Below are positions 18,801 to 33,800 of a stretch of DNA of 64,000 nucleotides, piece by piece (within the stretch, counting starts at the first letter, position 1; each line of letters opens with the position of its first letter). The notes under the pieces were generated by a model that made no database searches, was not told the DNA's origin, and saw only the letters and a list, made by a program, of their open reading frames with translations. This DNA comes from Cytophagaceae bacterium (GTDB lineage: Bacteria; Bacteroidota; Bacteroidia; Cytophagales; Spirosomataceae), in assembly GCA_017984215.1 (NCBI GenBank), contig JAGOAA010000003.1:1-64000 (forward strand). Reading direction: 5' to 3'. Both the position numbers and the translations under genes were made by a program.

Positions 18801-21800
18801 ATATTTCCGCGACGGGTTATGTGACCGTGAAAATTAATGGCATTCAGAAAGCCGCATTTCAAGGCGTTAGCTCTGATTATAAATTGGCCGTTTCTGGACT
18901 TACCACCACCGTTTTCACGAATATCAGTTTATCAAATCCAGCCAACGCCGCTGTGACCGTTTGTACAGATACGGATAATGATGGTACGCCTAATTACTTA
19001 GATTTAGATTCTGATGGCGATGGCTGTTCGGATGCCGCTGAATACGGTACCACCAACCAGATTACTGCAAATTTCGTTTATTCAGGGAATGTGGGAACCA
19101 ATGGTTTTGCTGATGCATTGGAAACGGTTGCCGATAATGGCGTGTATTCCGGAACCTACAATCTTCTGAATGGCGTAGATGCTACTTATAATGTGTGTTC
19201 GGATACCGATAATGATGGGGTGCGTGATTACATCGATTTAGATGATGACAATGACGGGGTTTTGGATATTTTAGAACAACGGGATTGCATCACCGATCTA
19301 ACCGCCTTAACCTACACGGGTTCAGCAGTTACCTCGGCGACAAGCAATGCATTTACCTTAGCCAATACGGGTTGGATTTCTTCTTATTCCAATCAAAATT
19401 TGAAATTACCTATTTCGTTCAAGTTTAAAATAGCATCGACCACGGGCATTGCCATGATGGGATTGATTCCAGTTACGAAAACGCAAACACCTTCTACCTG
19501 GACGGATGTGGGCTATAAGTTCTACCCGAACAACACCACGGTGAATGGCTATTTCCTAGGCCAACAATGGGCATTTTCGCAGACTTTTACACCAAACGAC
19601 GAAATGAGCATTGATATTTCCACAACAGGATATGTCAACGTGAAAATAAATGGGGTTAGTAAATTCGCTTTTCAAGGAGAATTAGCCGATTATAAACTCG
19701 TGTTTAGCTCCAATAGAACAACCAATCTGACAGATGTAGTTTTACGCGATGCGAGCTTTGTATCCAAAACTAGATGTTACGATCTTGATACCGATAACGA
19801 TGGAATATCCAATCATTTGGATTTAGACTCCGACGGCGATGGCTGTTCGGATGCGTTTGAGGCGGGCATTACCACAGGATTGAATTCAGGGGTTTTGGTT
19901 AATAAAGTAGGTAATACAACAACGTCTACAACAGTTAGCAATGCCATCGTAGGAACCACGGGTGATTATGGGCTGAACGGTTTTGCCGATGTGATTGAAA
20001 CGGCAACGGAAAGTGGTTTATATTCCGGAACCTATACCTACCAATACAGCACTTCTAATTTAATTAGAGCCTGTGTTGATACCGATGCGGATGGTGTTGC
20101 GGATTTTGTTGACATCGATGATGACAATGATGGTATAACTGATTTTGTGGAAGATTATCCGAATTGCCCTACTGCATCAACGTATAATTGGGTCACATGG
20201 CAATCGATTTTTGATAAAGTTGCACTCGGGACGATTGTCGTTGGGGGTAATACAATCAACGTTCGGGTTGACCAGCCTGAAGGCGGATTGATTACACAGA
20301 GTCAAATGTATAGTGGAGGGACTTTGCCAGCTAGTTACGGTGTTCCTTCAAGTGCGAATCCAAGTTTAGCGAACGGCTCTGTGAGTTATATGACCATTAC
20401 GTACAGCCAGCCTGTAGGTGCGCCAACCTTTGCATTTACTTCAATCGGTAATAATGCTTCAAGTCCAGTTCGCTCTGTTCAAATTAATACCTCGGTTCCT
20501 TATCAAGTAGAATGGACAGGGGTGAATACCGTGTACAATTCTTCGAATCAATTAACGGGTACTGAAGGTGCGACAATTATTAGCTTGAAAGGATTTGGTA
20601 CTATGCATAAGTTGGCGCTTCCCATTGCCGACCTAGGTTTTTGCAGCATCGCAATAGGTATTAAAGACTTCACAAAATGTAGCGCTTCTCCTTTGGATAC
20701 AGACGGTGACGGCATTCAAAATAGTTTAGATTTAGACTCCGATGGCGATAATTGTCCAGATGCCAAAGAATCAGGTATCACGGGAAGCTTATCGAGTGCA
20801 TCCATTCAAAATAGAGTAAATAATACGCTTACGACTACACCGAACATTGCAAATGCTCTTGTTACAGGCAACGTGGGTGCAAATGGTTATGTAAATTCCA
20901 TCGAGACATCGACCGATAATGGAAATTACTCGGGTACTACGACATATTCGATTGCCTCAGATGCTTCTCAAAATTTGTGTGTTGATACCGATGGCGATGG
21001 TGTGGGTGACGTCTTGGATATAGATGATGATAATGACGGGGTATTAGATACAGTAGAAGGGAATTGTAGCTTTACTGTTTCAAGCAAAACAGGCTTAATT
21101 ATTACAAAGCCCTCAACAATTAATTATACCTACAATAGTAATACCATTAATAACTTGATTGATGGGGTTGATAATAACGTATATGTTGCAAGTGCACCGA
21201 CAGGAACCTTGAGTAATGCACCTTGGTTTAATTTTGAATTCCCGAGTCCTAAAGTCCTTACCTATTTGGAAATAGGTCACTATAATGGACAAAGATTATT
21301 CGCGACTACTTCTACGTATAAGATTCAAGGTAGTAGCGACAACACGACCTGGACGGATGTTTCAGGCACATTAACCTATAATAATGAATTAACATCAGCG
21401 AGTGGAGGCTTGTCTGACTACAATTCGAACATTGCCAATTTTGATGCCAACCGTAGAGCGTTTAAATATTATCGAATTTTTGGTGTAGCTGCAAGCGTAG
21501 GTTCGGGTTGGGCAACGGAGATTTATTTCAAAGAAGCCACTTGTCTGACCGATGTCGACAATGATGGCATTCCCAATTCCCTTGACCTCGATTCGGATGG
21601 AGACGGTTGTGCGGATGCGATTGAGGCGGGAAGTTCATCAACGGCTACGAGCACATCTACTTATCCGACGGGGGCTGATGGCAATGGAAATGGATTGCTA
21701 AATTCCTACGAGAGCAACACGGCCGGTGTAGTAAATTATAGCTCTATTTATTCTACCTATGGATTAAGTTCGGCAAAAAGTGCTTGTGTAGATTCTGACT

Positions 21801-24800
21801 CGGATGGCGTTCGTGATGTATTTGATCTAGATGATGATAACGATGGTATTTTAGATACCGAAGAGCTCAACTGCGCTTCTTTAGTCATGTCCAAAACTGG
21901 AATTACCGTTTCTTCGCCAGTAACTTGGTCATATGGCAATAGCGCAACAAGTTTGAATGCCTTAGTGGATGGGGTGGATGGAACAACCTATGTCGCATTA
22001 ACAGCAAATACCTTCCGAAATCAAACCATCTTACAGTTTGATTTACCTGCAGCGAAAGTATTAACCCAAATTGAATTAGGAAATTACCCAGGACAAACGG
22101 CTTTAGTCGCAGGTGGTACATTCAAAATGCAAGGCTGGAATGGTACCAATTGGACGGATATTGGCGGCACACAAACCGTTGCCAATACGGCTCCAATAAA
22201 CGCGACAAACAATTCGATAAAATTCAATATGGCTGACAATACAACAGCCTACACGAAATATAGAATTTTCGGAATTTCAGCGACAGGTACACAGTGGGCA
22301 CAAGAAGCTTATTTTATAGAAAAATTCTGTGCGTCAGATATCGATAATGATGGAATTCCGAATGAGCTAGATTTAGACTCTGATGGGGACGGCTGTACCG
22401 ATGCGATAGAAGCAGGAAGTTCGACCACAGCGACAAGTACTTCGGTCTATCCAACAGGATCCGACACGAACTCCAATGGTCTATTAGATTCCTATGAAGG
22501 ATCATCTGCGGGAACAATCAATTACGTATCTACATATGCCAGCTACTCTTTAGTGAGCGGATTCAATGTATGTTTAGATACCGATGGAGATGGCACGGGA
22601 GATATTGTTGATATCGATGATGACAATGATGGTGTTTTGGATGTCACAGAATACAACTGCGAGGTTTCGACCATGGCTAAAACCGGTATTACGGTTTCTT
22701 CAACGGTTTCTTGGGGTTATAATGGAACTACGTTGAACAATTTGGTGAATGGGACGGAAGACCTAACGGCTTATACGAACGGTGATTTCTTGAATCAGAC
22801 CATCTTACAATTCAATTTGCCATCAGCTAAGGTTTTGGAACAAATTGAAGTAAGTACGCAATCCGGTTTAACGACTTTAGGTACGACGGCTACCTATAAT
22901 TTGGAAGGTTGGAATGGTAGTGCATGGGTTGTTATCGAGCGGAATAAGACCATCGGGGGGACTTCTGCCCCTACGCGCGCGGCAGGGAATTCGTATAAAT
23001 TCCTAATGCCAAATAACCTGACAGCTTATAGCAAATACCGCATTTTTGGTACTTCCGTTAAGGGGACATATAATTCGAGTAGTTGGATTCAAGAAGCCTA
23101 TTTCTTTGAGCGCTCTTGTGTGACGGATGTTGATAGTGATGGCATTCCCAACTGGCGTGATTCCGATTCCGATGGGGATAGTTGCCCGGATGCCGTGGAG
23201 GCAGGTACAACAGCCATCGGCACTTCCGGCGTAGCTAGCAATGCCAGATTAAGTGCGGGAACCATTCCTGCGCCATATAGTTCAAATGGTTTTGCGACGG
23301 GATTAGAAACGGCTGCCGGCAGTGGCGTTTACACAGGTACTTACACCTACAACCTCGCGGTCGATGCATCTGTGAATGCATGTACGGATACCGACAGTGA
23401 CGGTATTGCGAATGCTATTGACCTCGATGATGACAACGACGGCGTGCTCGATGCGACAGAATTGAACTGCGTTATATCGATTGTTGCGAAGACAGGTATT
23501 ACGGTTTCATCCACAGTTACTTGGGGATATAGTAGTTCAACGTTGGCGAATTTAGTCAATGGAAAAGAAGACTTAACGGCGTATTCTACCTCCGAATTCT
23601 TAGATCAAACCATTTTACAATTTGATTTTACGGCTGCCAAAGCCCTCAATTTAATTGAGATCAGTACCCAAAATAGTGGTACTACCTTAGGTACAACCGG
23701 GAAGTATAATGTGCAAGGATGGAATGGTACCAAATGGGTTAATATCCTAACGAATCAGACTTTTGCCATGACGGCGCCCGTGCTTGCACCGGCAAATTCC
23801 TACACGATTAAAATGCCGTTTAATACGACCGCTTATACGAAGTACCGCCTTTTTGGTACCTCCACAAAAGGTACGGTCAGTACGACAACTTGGATTCAAG
23901 AAGCCTATTTTACAGAACAATCGTGTAACCTAGATGCGGATAATGACGGTATTCCGAACACGCAGGATCCTGATTCGGATGGTGATGGTTGTTCGGATAC
24001 GATCGAAGCTGGGGTCCTTGGCTTAACGACGAGCTATGGAGCGAATGGTTTTTCAAATGCCTTGGAAACAAATGAGTCGGGTGTTTACAATGGAACTTAC
24101 AGCTATCAATTTGCGACCGATGGAACCTTTAGTGCTTGTAGGGACACCGATAACGATGGGGTGACGGATGTAAATGATATCGATGATGATAACGATGGTA
24201 TTTTAGATAACATCGAATGTCCTGCCACGGAATTAATTTCCAATGGTAATTTTGAAAATGGCACTACTGGTTGGACGGTCGGAACCGGTTGGACATTGAC
24301 AAATGGCATAATGGCTAATTTCGGCGATGGTTCGAGTAATGTGAAATTAAGTCAAACCATTGGCCGCCCTTATCCTACCACGCGTCCAGGCTATGTCGAT
24401 TTTAGCGTGGATGTGAAGGCAACAGGATATAATAATGTTCCTTCGAATGGGTATAATGCATCGATTACTCTTCAGGTTAATGGAACTAAATATGCCGTTC
24501 TAACCAACCCGGATAATAATACCACGACCGCGAGTATTCAAACCTTTAACGGGGCATTGAGTAACTTGAGTTCTTTCCCGGTCCAATTAGCATCAGGCCC
24601 TTTCACGACGGTCACTATTTCTATTCCGAGTCATGTCTTTTTTGCGAATAATTCCATGGAAGTTGGGTTTACGGCCAACTACGATGACTTCTATGTTGAC
24701 AATGTGTCGGTTTCAAGCAGTCCTAATTTAGCGGCTTGCGATACGGATGGGGATGGCGTTCCAAACTCGCGTGATTTGGATTCCGACGGTGATGGTTGTT

Positions 24801-27800
24801 TCGATGCCGCGGAGGCCAAAACAGTGACATCGCTCACGCAATCAACTGTTTCTTCTCCTTTTGGAAACAATGGTTTTTCTGATTCAAACGAAACAAGTGC
24901 TGAAAGTGGTGTTTACTCCGGAAACTATAACCTGTATTCCCGCGCGACAGATGCGAGCATTAAAGGGTGTACGGATACCGATTTCGACGGGGTGCCGGAC
25001 ATCGATGATTTGGATGATGATAACGATGGATTGTTGGATGCTTCAGAATGTAGTGCAGCATTAATGATTGAAAATAACGCCGCGAACTTGGGACAAGTTT
25101 CACGGAAAAGTTGGACGCTTGCTTACATCGTAGAACAAGATGTAAATAGTTTTGCAGGTGGAACTTTTGGGGCTTTAAGAGCTGAAGCAACTCAAAATGT
25201 GTATGGCCAAGTGAAGCTTCCTCCAGCAAGCACACCCGTAATTAAAGAAGCAATTACGACATTAAATATTCCTAGTGCAGACTTTGGAACCGTTGTTTAC
25301 CGGGAGGTATTTGTTAAAATTCCGTCCACTTCTGCATTTGCTAATGCCTCTCAAATCTCCTTTAGAGTTGGCAAAGACAACCTTACTTGGAATGCGGCAA
25401 ATTTATATGTTGCACATACGGGTGCATTAATCACCGCAACAACGCCGGCAGGTGGTGGTGGCGGTAGCGCGAGTGTTTTGGTGTCTACGAATAGCACCGA
25501 CATGAAGCTCGTTTCCCAAGGTAAATACAATGGAACCGGCGGACCATACTACCAAGGTGGGGCCTTCATTACCAGTCCTGCCAATGCTGGAAAATGGGTT
25601 CGCATGGCCTTGTCAATTCAAGATGGTGCTCAGAGTGAGCAGGCCAGCGTTCAATATAGTTTGAATGGAACCGCAACTTGGCTGCCTGTGGATGTGGCCA
25701 ACGGATTCCAATTTGCCGCTACAGAATTTAGCAACGCGTTGGATACTCCTAACCTTGTCTGCGACGCCGATGGCGACGGTATTCCAAATAGCCTCGACCT
25801 CGACTCTGACGGCGATGGATGTTCCGATGCGAACGAAGCCTACAACAGTTCGACGGCACAAGGCACCGACGGCAATTCCTACTACGGAACAGGAACTCCT
25901 CCGGCCATCGATGGTACAGGAAAAGTTTCAGGCGCAAGCTATACGGCAACAAGCCCGAATGTTTTAACAGCTGGACAAGCAAGTGTCATTACGACCCAAC
26001 CGGCAGACGTAACGACGGTTCCGGGCTCAACGAACATTACGTATTCGGCGACGGTAACCCCTGGTTCGGGAACGACTTCTTACCAATGGCAAGTGAGTAC
26101 GAATGGGGGCGGAACGTGGACCAATATCACGAATAACGCAACCTATTCCGGCGCGACAACGGCGACGCTGACCATAAGCACCGCGACCATCGCGATGAAG
26201 GAATATCGCTACCGATTAAACATCTCTCAATCCAATTACATCTGTGGAAACCTGACCTCTTCGGCCGCACGTTTGATCATGTCAAACGCACCTACCGTAG
26301 CGGATGATGTTGCCACGGCGATCGAAGATACGCCATTGAATGGTTCTGTCTTGACAAACGATAGCGGCTCAGGCGGATCTGCGATCACCGTTACGAGCTT
26401 TACGATTAATGGTACAACGTATCCGGCTGGTCAAACAGCGACCCTTCCAAACGTGGGAACATTTGTCATGGCCGCGAATGGAAGCTATACCTTTACCCCG
26501 GCGGCCAATTACAATGGTTCCGTTCCCGTGATTTCCTACTTAGCAACAGATGCTAATGGAGGTTCGGATACGGGCGATTTGAGCATCTCGATTACTGCGG
26601 TCAATGATCCGGTGCTTGTGGTGAATGAAACGGTATCGACCAATCAAGGTACTGTCGCCACTGGTTCTGTGTTAACAAACGATACGGATGCTGATGGCGA
26701 TACCTTAACCGTATCTCAATTTACCGTTAGCGGTGTTGCTTATAACGTGGGCGATGTCGTATCGATTCCAGGCAAAGGAACCATCACGGTCGCGGCGAAT
26801 GGAACCTATACCTTCACTCCGATTGCCAGCTATTCGGGATCCGTTCCGGTGATTGGTTACACGGTTGGTGACGGCAATGGTTCATCCGTAAATGGAACCT
26901 TGACCATCACGGTGGTGGACGTCAACGACGCGCCTTTGGCAGCGGATGATATCACGACGACCTTACAAAATACACCGGTTTCAGGCAACGTTTTAACCAA
27001 CGATTCTGACCCTGAAAACAATACGCTAAGCATCACCAAAATCACGATTGCTGGGGTGGATTATCCAGCCGGAACGTCGGCTACGATTGCCAATGTCGGT
27101 ACGGTCATTGTGAATGCGGATGGTACTTATACCTTCACACCGACCTCGACCTTTACAGGTGCTGCACCGGTAATTACCTATACAGTGAGTGACGGTACAA
27201 CGACCTCGACCGCAGACTTAAAGATTGCGGTAACCGCCGTTGTCAATGCTAACCCGGTCGCTGTAGCTGATACGAAAACAACGGCGGAAGATACGCCAGC
27301 GTCGGGCAACGTATTAACGAACGATACGGATGCGGAAGGAAATACCTTGAGCTTAACATCGTTTACGATCAATGGTGTAACCTACCCAGCGGGAACTACC
27401 GCAAACATGGCTGGTGTGGGTACCGTGCTCGTGAATGCAGATGGAACCTATACCTTCACGCCTTTGGCAAATTACGCTGGAACAGTTCCTGCGATTAGCT
27501 ATGCGATTAGTGACGGAAACGGCGGTACAGCAAATGGTACCTTGACCGTGAGCATTACGCCAGCGAACGATGCACCGGTGGCAACGGATGATGTGGCGAC
27601 TGCGACAGAGGATAGTCCAGTGTCAGGAAATGTCTTGACCAACGACTCGGATGTTGAGGGGAATACACTTAGTGTAACCCAATTTGTCATCAACGGCACG
27701 ACTTACCCAGCAGGTCAAACAGCGACCTTAGCAGGTGTGGGTACTTTCGTCATGAACGCGGACGGAACCTTTACATTTACGCCGGAAGCTAATTATTCAG

Positions 27801-30800
27801 GTGCCGTTCCTACCGCGACGTATACCGTGAGCGACGGAAATGGCGCAACCGACACGGGTGATTTGACTGTGAATATTACACCGGTTAATGATGCGCCGGT
27901 CGCTTCGGATGACGCGGCAACGACGCCTCAAGGAACTGTGAAAACAGGGGATATTGTGACGGGTGCGGATACCGATTTGGATGGAAATACCTTGACCTTG
28001 ACCCAATTCAAAATTAATGGGGTGACCTATGCGGCTGGTTCAACGGCCAATATACCGGGCGTAGGAACCTTGCAAATTAATGCGGACGGAACCTATACCT
28101 TCACGCCGCTTCCTGCCTATGTGGGAACCGTGCCTACGGTCGAATACACCCTTTCCGATGGAAATGGCGGAACGGATACAGGGAACTTTGTGATCACGGT
28201 GACGGATGTGAATGATGCTCCGGCAGCTGCGCGTGACGAACAGACAATCAATCAAAATAATCCGGCTTCTGGGAATCTATTAACGAACGATACCGATGCG
28301 GACGGGAATACGTTGAGCGTTACGCAATTTGTGATTAATGGCGTGACCACGACGGTTGACCCTACGAATGGCGGTACTTATACCTTGTCGGGTGTGGGAA
28401 CCTTTATCGTGTCGGCCAATGGTAATTATACCTTCACACCACTGAATTCCTATGTGGGAACAACCCCTGCATTAAGCTATACCGTCAGCGACGGAACGGC
28501 GACGGCGACTTCGACCTTAACGGTTTATGTGCAGCCTTTGGATACACCACCGGTTGCCGTGGCAGACGCCAATACCATTGCGGAAGACGGCGTTGCAACA
28601 GGCAACGTATTAAGCAATGATACCGATGCAGAAAGCGATCCTTTATCGGTGACGCAATTCACCGTAGGCGGAGTGACTTATCCTGCCGGAACGACTGCAA
28701 CCATTCCGAATGTGGGAACCTTGGTTGTCAATGCGGATGGAACTTACACCTTCACGCCTTTGGCAAATTACAACGGAACCGTTCCAGCCATTTCATACTT
28801 AGTGTCGGATGGTGCGGGTGCGACGGCAACGGGCCAACTCAGCATTACGGTAACGGCAGTCAACGATGTGCCGGTAGCGGTGGATGATCAAGCAACCACA
28901 ACCGAGGATACTCCTTTGTCTGGTAACGTGAAAACCAATGACTCAGATGTCGATGGAAATACCTTGAACTTAACGCAATTTACCGTTGGCGGACAAAGTT
29001 ATTCCCCGGGTCAAACGGCGAATATTTCCGGCGTTGGTAGTTTACAAATGAATGCGGATGGAAGCTTTAGCTTCACGCCAGCGGCGAATTATAACGGAGC
29101 CTTCTCGGCAGTTACCTATACAATTTCCGATGGAAACGGCGGAACAGCCTCCGCGAATTTAGCGATCAACATTACCGCTGCCAACGATGCGCCTGTCGCT
29201 TCGAATGACACGGCTACCACGCCACAAGGTTCTGTGAAATCGGGGGATATCTTAACCGGTGCCGATACGGATGTGGACGGAAATACCTTGACGTTGACAC
29301 AATTCAGCATCGGAGGCGTGACCTATCCTGCAGGTACAACGGCCAATATTCCAGGAGTGGGAACCTTGGTGATCAATGCGGACGGAACCTATACGTTCAC
29401 GCCGCTTGCCAACTATGTGGGCACGGTGCCTACCGCGACCTATACCCTTTCCGACGGAAATGGTGGAACGGCGACAGGAACATTTATCATGACGGTAACT
29501 GATGTTCCAGAACCACCGGTGGCGACGGATGACGCGTCGACGGTAGGAAAAAACGCAGCGGCTTCAGGTAATTTGGTGAGCAATGACTCAGATCCAGAAT
29601 CGAATACCTTAACGATTGCTTCCTATAGCATCGCTGGCGTAACGGGGCCATTTACCTTGGGATCGACCATAACGATTCCGAACGTGGGAACCATGCGAGT
29701 GAATGCGGATGGAACCTATGTATTTACGCCTCTACCTATTTATTCCGGCAGTGTTCCTACGGTGACATATACCGTTAGCGATGGAAACGGTGGTACGGAT
29801 ACTGGCTTATTGAATATCACGGTGATCGATACAAATACGCCGCCAACCGCAACGAATGATTCGGTAACAGCCACAGAAGATACACCACGCTCTGGCAACG
29901 TATTGACGAATGATTCCGATCCAAACGGCGATGCCATTACGGTGGTAAGTTTTGTGGTGGGCTCAACGACCTATCCCGCGGGTTCTACCGCGACGATTCC
30001 AAACGTGGGAACGATCACGATTGCAGCCAACGGTGCCTTTACCTTTACGCCATTTGCGAATTACAATGGTACGGTTCCTGCGGTGAATTATACAATCACC
30101 GATGGTTTGGGCGGTGTTGCAAGCGGCGCCTTGAATATTACGGTGGCAGCAGTGAATGATGATCCTATTGCCGTAAATGATGATAACATTTCCGGACCGG
30201 AAGATTCGCCAATTACCGGAAACGTGTTGGCGAATGATAGCGATCCCGACGGAACGCCTATCACCGTATCCCAATTCAGCGTTGGCGGTACGACTTATCC
30301 CGCGGGCACAACGGCGACGATTTCTGGAAAAGGAAGTTTGGTCATCAACACCGATGGAACCTTCACCTTTACCCCTTTACCAAATTATTTTGGTCCGGTT
30401 CCTACGATCACCTATACCGCATTGGATGTCAATGGTGCGACGGCTACGGCAACTTTAGGTCTCACCGTAACACCAGTAAATGATCCACCTGTAGTCGTAA
30501 ATGATGTGATTACGGTACCTGAAGGAACCACGGGAACAGGCAATGTATTGACGAATGATTCCGACATCGAAAGCGGAACCTTAGCCGTAACGCAATTCAC
30601 AATTAATGGCACGATTTATACGCCAGGTTCGATTGTCTCTATTCCAAATGTGGGCACGTTTGTACTCAATGCGGATGGTACTTATTCGTTCACGGGTGTG
30701 CCTAATTACAGTGGAGCCGTTCCGGTTGTTTCTTACACGGCAACCGATGGTACGGGAGGTACAAGTACAGGAACGTTGACCGTAACCATTCAAAACGTGA

Positions 30801-33800
30801 ATGACGCTCCGGTAGTTGTTTCCGAAACGGTCATCACACCAGAAGATACGCCAGCGACAGGCAATGTATTGACGAATGACTCGGATCCGGAAGGAACGAC
30901 CTTAAGCATTACGCAATTCTTGGTGGGTGGTGTCAGCTATAACGCAGGTCAAACGGCCACCATTCCAGGCGTGGGTACTGTGACGATTTCGAGTTCAGGA
31001 GCTTATGTGTATACTCCGGCGGCCAATTATTTTGGCAACGTTCCTCCGGTGATTTACACGGTTTCAGATGGACAGGCAACAACAACCGGAAGCTTAACGA
31101 TTTCAGTTACTTCCGTGAACGATGCACCGGTCGCGGTGAATGACACGAAGGTGGGCGAGGTGAATGCGAATGTGGCAGGTAATGTCTTGACGAATGATAC
31201 CGATGTAGAAAATGGTACTTTATCGGTCGTTGACTTTGTCATCAACGGCACGACGTATCCTGCTGGCCAAACGGCAACGATTCCAAATGTAGGAACCGTG
31301 ACGATGAACGCCGACGGTACGTATACCTTTGTGCCGGCCTTGAATTATGCGGGCACCTTGCCTGTCATTACCTACAACATCTCGGATGGTGCGGGCGGTA
31401 CAGCCTCGGCAACTTTGGCTTTAACAATTACCTTCGATACAGACGGTGACGGTATTCCAGATGCAGTGGAGAAAGGACCAGGAATTGCCCCAGATACGGA
31501 TGGCGATGGCATCCCGGATTACAAGGATTTGGATTCGGACAACGACGGTATTTTGGATAGTGTGGAGAATGCAGCCTGCTCGCCAGCGGTGATGCCTTGC
31601 GACATTGATGGCGACGGCATACCAAATTACTTGGACACAGATTCTGACGGCGATGGTATTTCCGACGTGATCGAAGCGGGAGGAACGGATGCAAATGCCG
31701 ATGGAAAAGTAGATGGAGCTATTAATTCCCAAGGAGTTCCTTTAGCAGCCAATGGCGGCTTAACACCTCCGAATACCGATGGAACCGGCGCATCCAATCC
31801 ATACGATGTGGACTCCGACGGCGATGGAATTCCAGACGCAGTCGAAGGAACTCGCGACACGGATGGTGATGGAACACCGGATTACAAAGATTTGGATTCG
31901 GATGGCGATGGCATATCCGATGCAATCGAAGGTTCAGCCGATGCTGATGGTGACGGAACACCGAACTACCGTGATTTAGATAGTGATGGGGATAGCATTC
32001 CTGATGTAACAGAAGGTATTGTTGACACCGATACCGACGGTACGCCAAACTTCTTGGATACGGATTCGGATGGCGATTCTATCCCGGATTCAGCGGAAGG
32101 AACAACGGATACGGATGGTGACGGTACCCCAGATTACAAAGATTTGGATTCAGATGGTGATGGTATCCCGGACTCAATTGAAGGTACAACGGATACAGAC
32201 GGCGATGGCATCCCGAATTACAAGGATACGGATTCCGATGGAGATGGTATTGCGGATGCAGTAGAAAAAGGATCGAATCGATTATCTCCGCGCGATACAG
32301 ATGGTGACGGAATACCAGATTATAAAGATTTGGATTCGGATGCGGATGGTATTCCGGACTCAGTCGAAGGTGCGACGGATACAGATAATGATGGTTTACC
32401 AAATTACATGGATCCAGATTCGGATGGCGATGGTATTCCAGATTCGGTCGAAAAAGGAATTAATCCATTAGTTCCTTTGGATACCGATGGCGATGGAACA
32501 CCGGATTATTTGGATACAGATTCGGACAATGACGGTATTTCAGATGCGATTGAAAAAGGACCTAATCCTGCGCAGCCACTCGATACGGATGGTGACGGTA
32601 TTCCAGATTACCGCGATTTGGATTCTGATAATGATGGGATAACGGATGCGGTAGAAGGAACAGTCGATACGGATGGAGACGGCACTCCGAATTACCGTGA
32701 CTTGGATTCGGATGCAGATGGAAAACCTGACCAACAAGAAGGCGTTGGAGACCCTGATAGCGATACGATAACAAACTACTTGGATCCAGATTCGGATAAC
32801 GATGGCGTCTTGGATTCGGTTGATCAATGTCCATTGGTGGCAGGAAACTTAGCCAGTGGTTGTCCTTTGGATAGTGATAATGATGGGGTTCCAGACAGTA
32901 CGGATTTTGATGACGATAATGACGGAATTTTAGATAGCGTAGAGGATGCCGCATGTGCACCTGCTGCTGCTACTTGTGATACGGATGGCGATGGTATACC
33001 GAATAATTTGGATCCAGACTCCGACAATGATGGCATCACGGACGTGCGCGAATCAAACGGAACGGATGTGGATGGCGATGGCATTGTGGATGGCGCCGTC
33101 GATTCTAATGGAGTACCGACCTCAGCCAATGGCGGCGTTACGCCTCCGAACACGGATGGAACAGGTGGCTTAAATCCATATGATACTGATTCCGATGGCG
33201 ACGGTATTTCCGATAGCATCGAGAAAGGTTCAAATGGCAATGCTCCTTTAGATTCGGACAATGATAATATTCCGAATTACTTGGACACGGACTCCGACGG
33301 CGATGGTATTCCGGATTCGATTGAACGTGGAACAGGTACGGCGATTGCCGACACGGATGGTGATGGAACGCCGGATTATTTAGACTTAGATTCTGACGGC
33401 GATGGGATTACAGATGCTGTGGAAGGAACGACAGATACTGACAGTGATGGTATTCCGAACTTCCGCGACGTGGATTCAGACGGCGACGGTATTCCAGATT
33501 CAATCGAAGGAACGACGGATACGGATAATGATTCGACCCCGAATTACTTAGATACGGATTCGGATGGAGATGGCATTTCAGATTCAATTGAAAAAGGACC
33601 AAATCCATTAAGCCCGATTGATACGGATAATGATGGCACACCGGATTACAAGGATTTGGATTCCGATGGCGATGGCATTCCAGACCTAAGCGAAGGCGCA
33701 ATCGATACAGACAGCGACGGCGTACCAAACTACCGCGATTTAGATAGCGACGGTGATGGTATCGCAGATGCGATTGAAGGAGTTACGGACACCGATAACG

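Noticed and set aside
26600-31400. Series of short antisense frames opposite the cadherin-like repeats
   Set aside because: They recur with the repeat period and share the same frame artefact, so they are shadows.
32079-33728. Several overlapping antisense frames in the TSP3 region
   Set aside because: Same low-complexity mirror of GAT/GGT-rich coding repeats; no start signals or family features.
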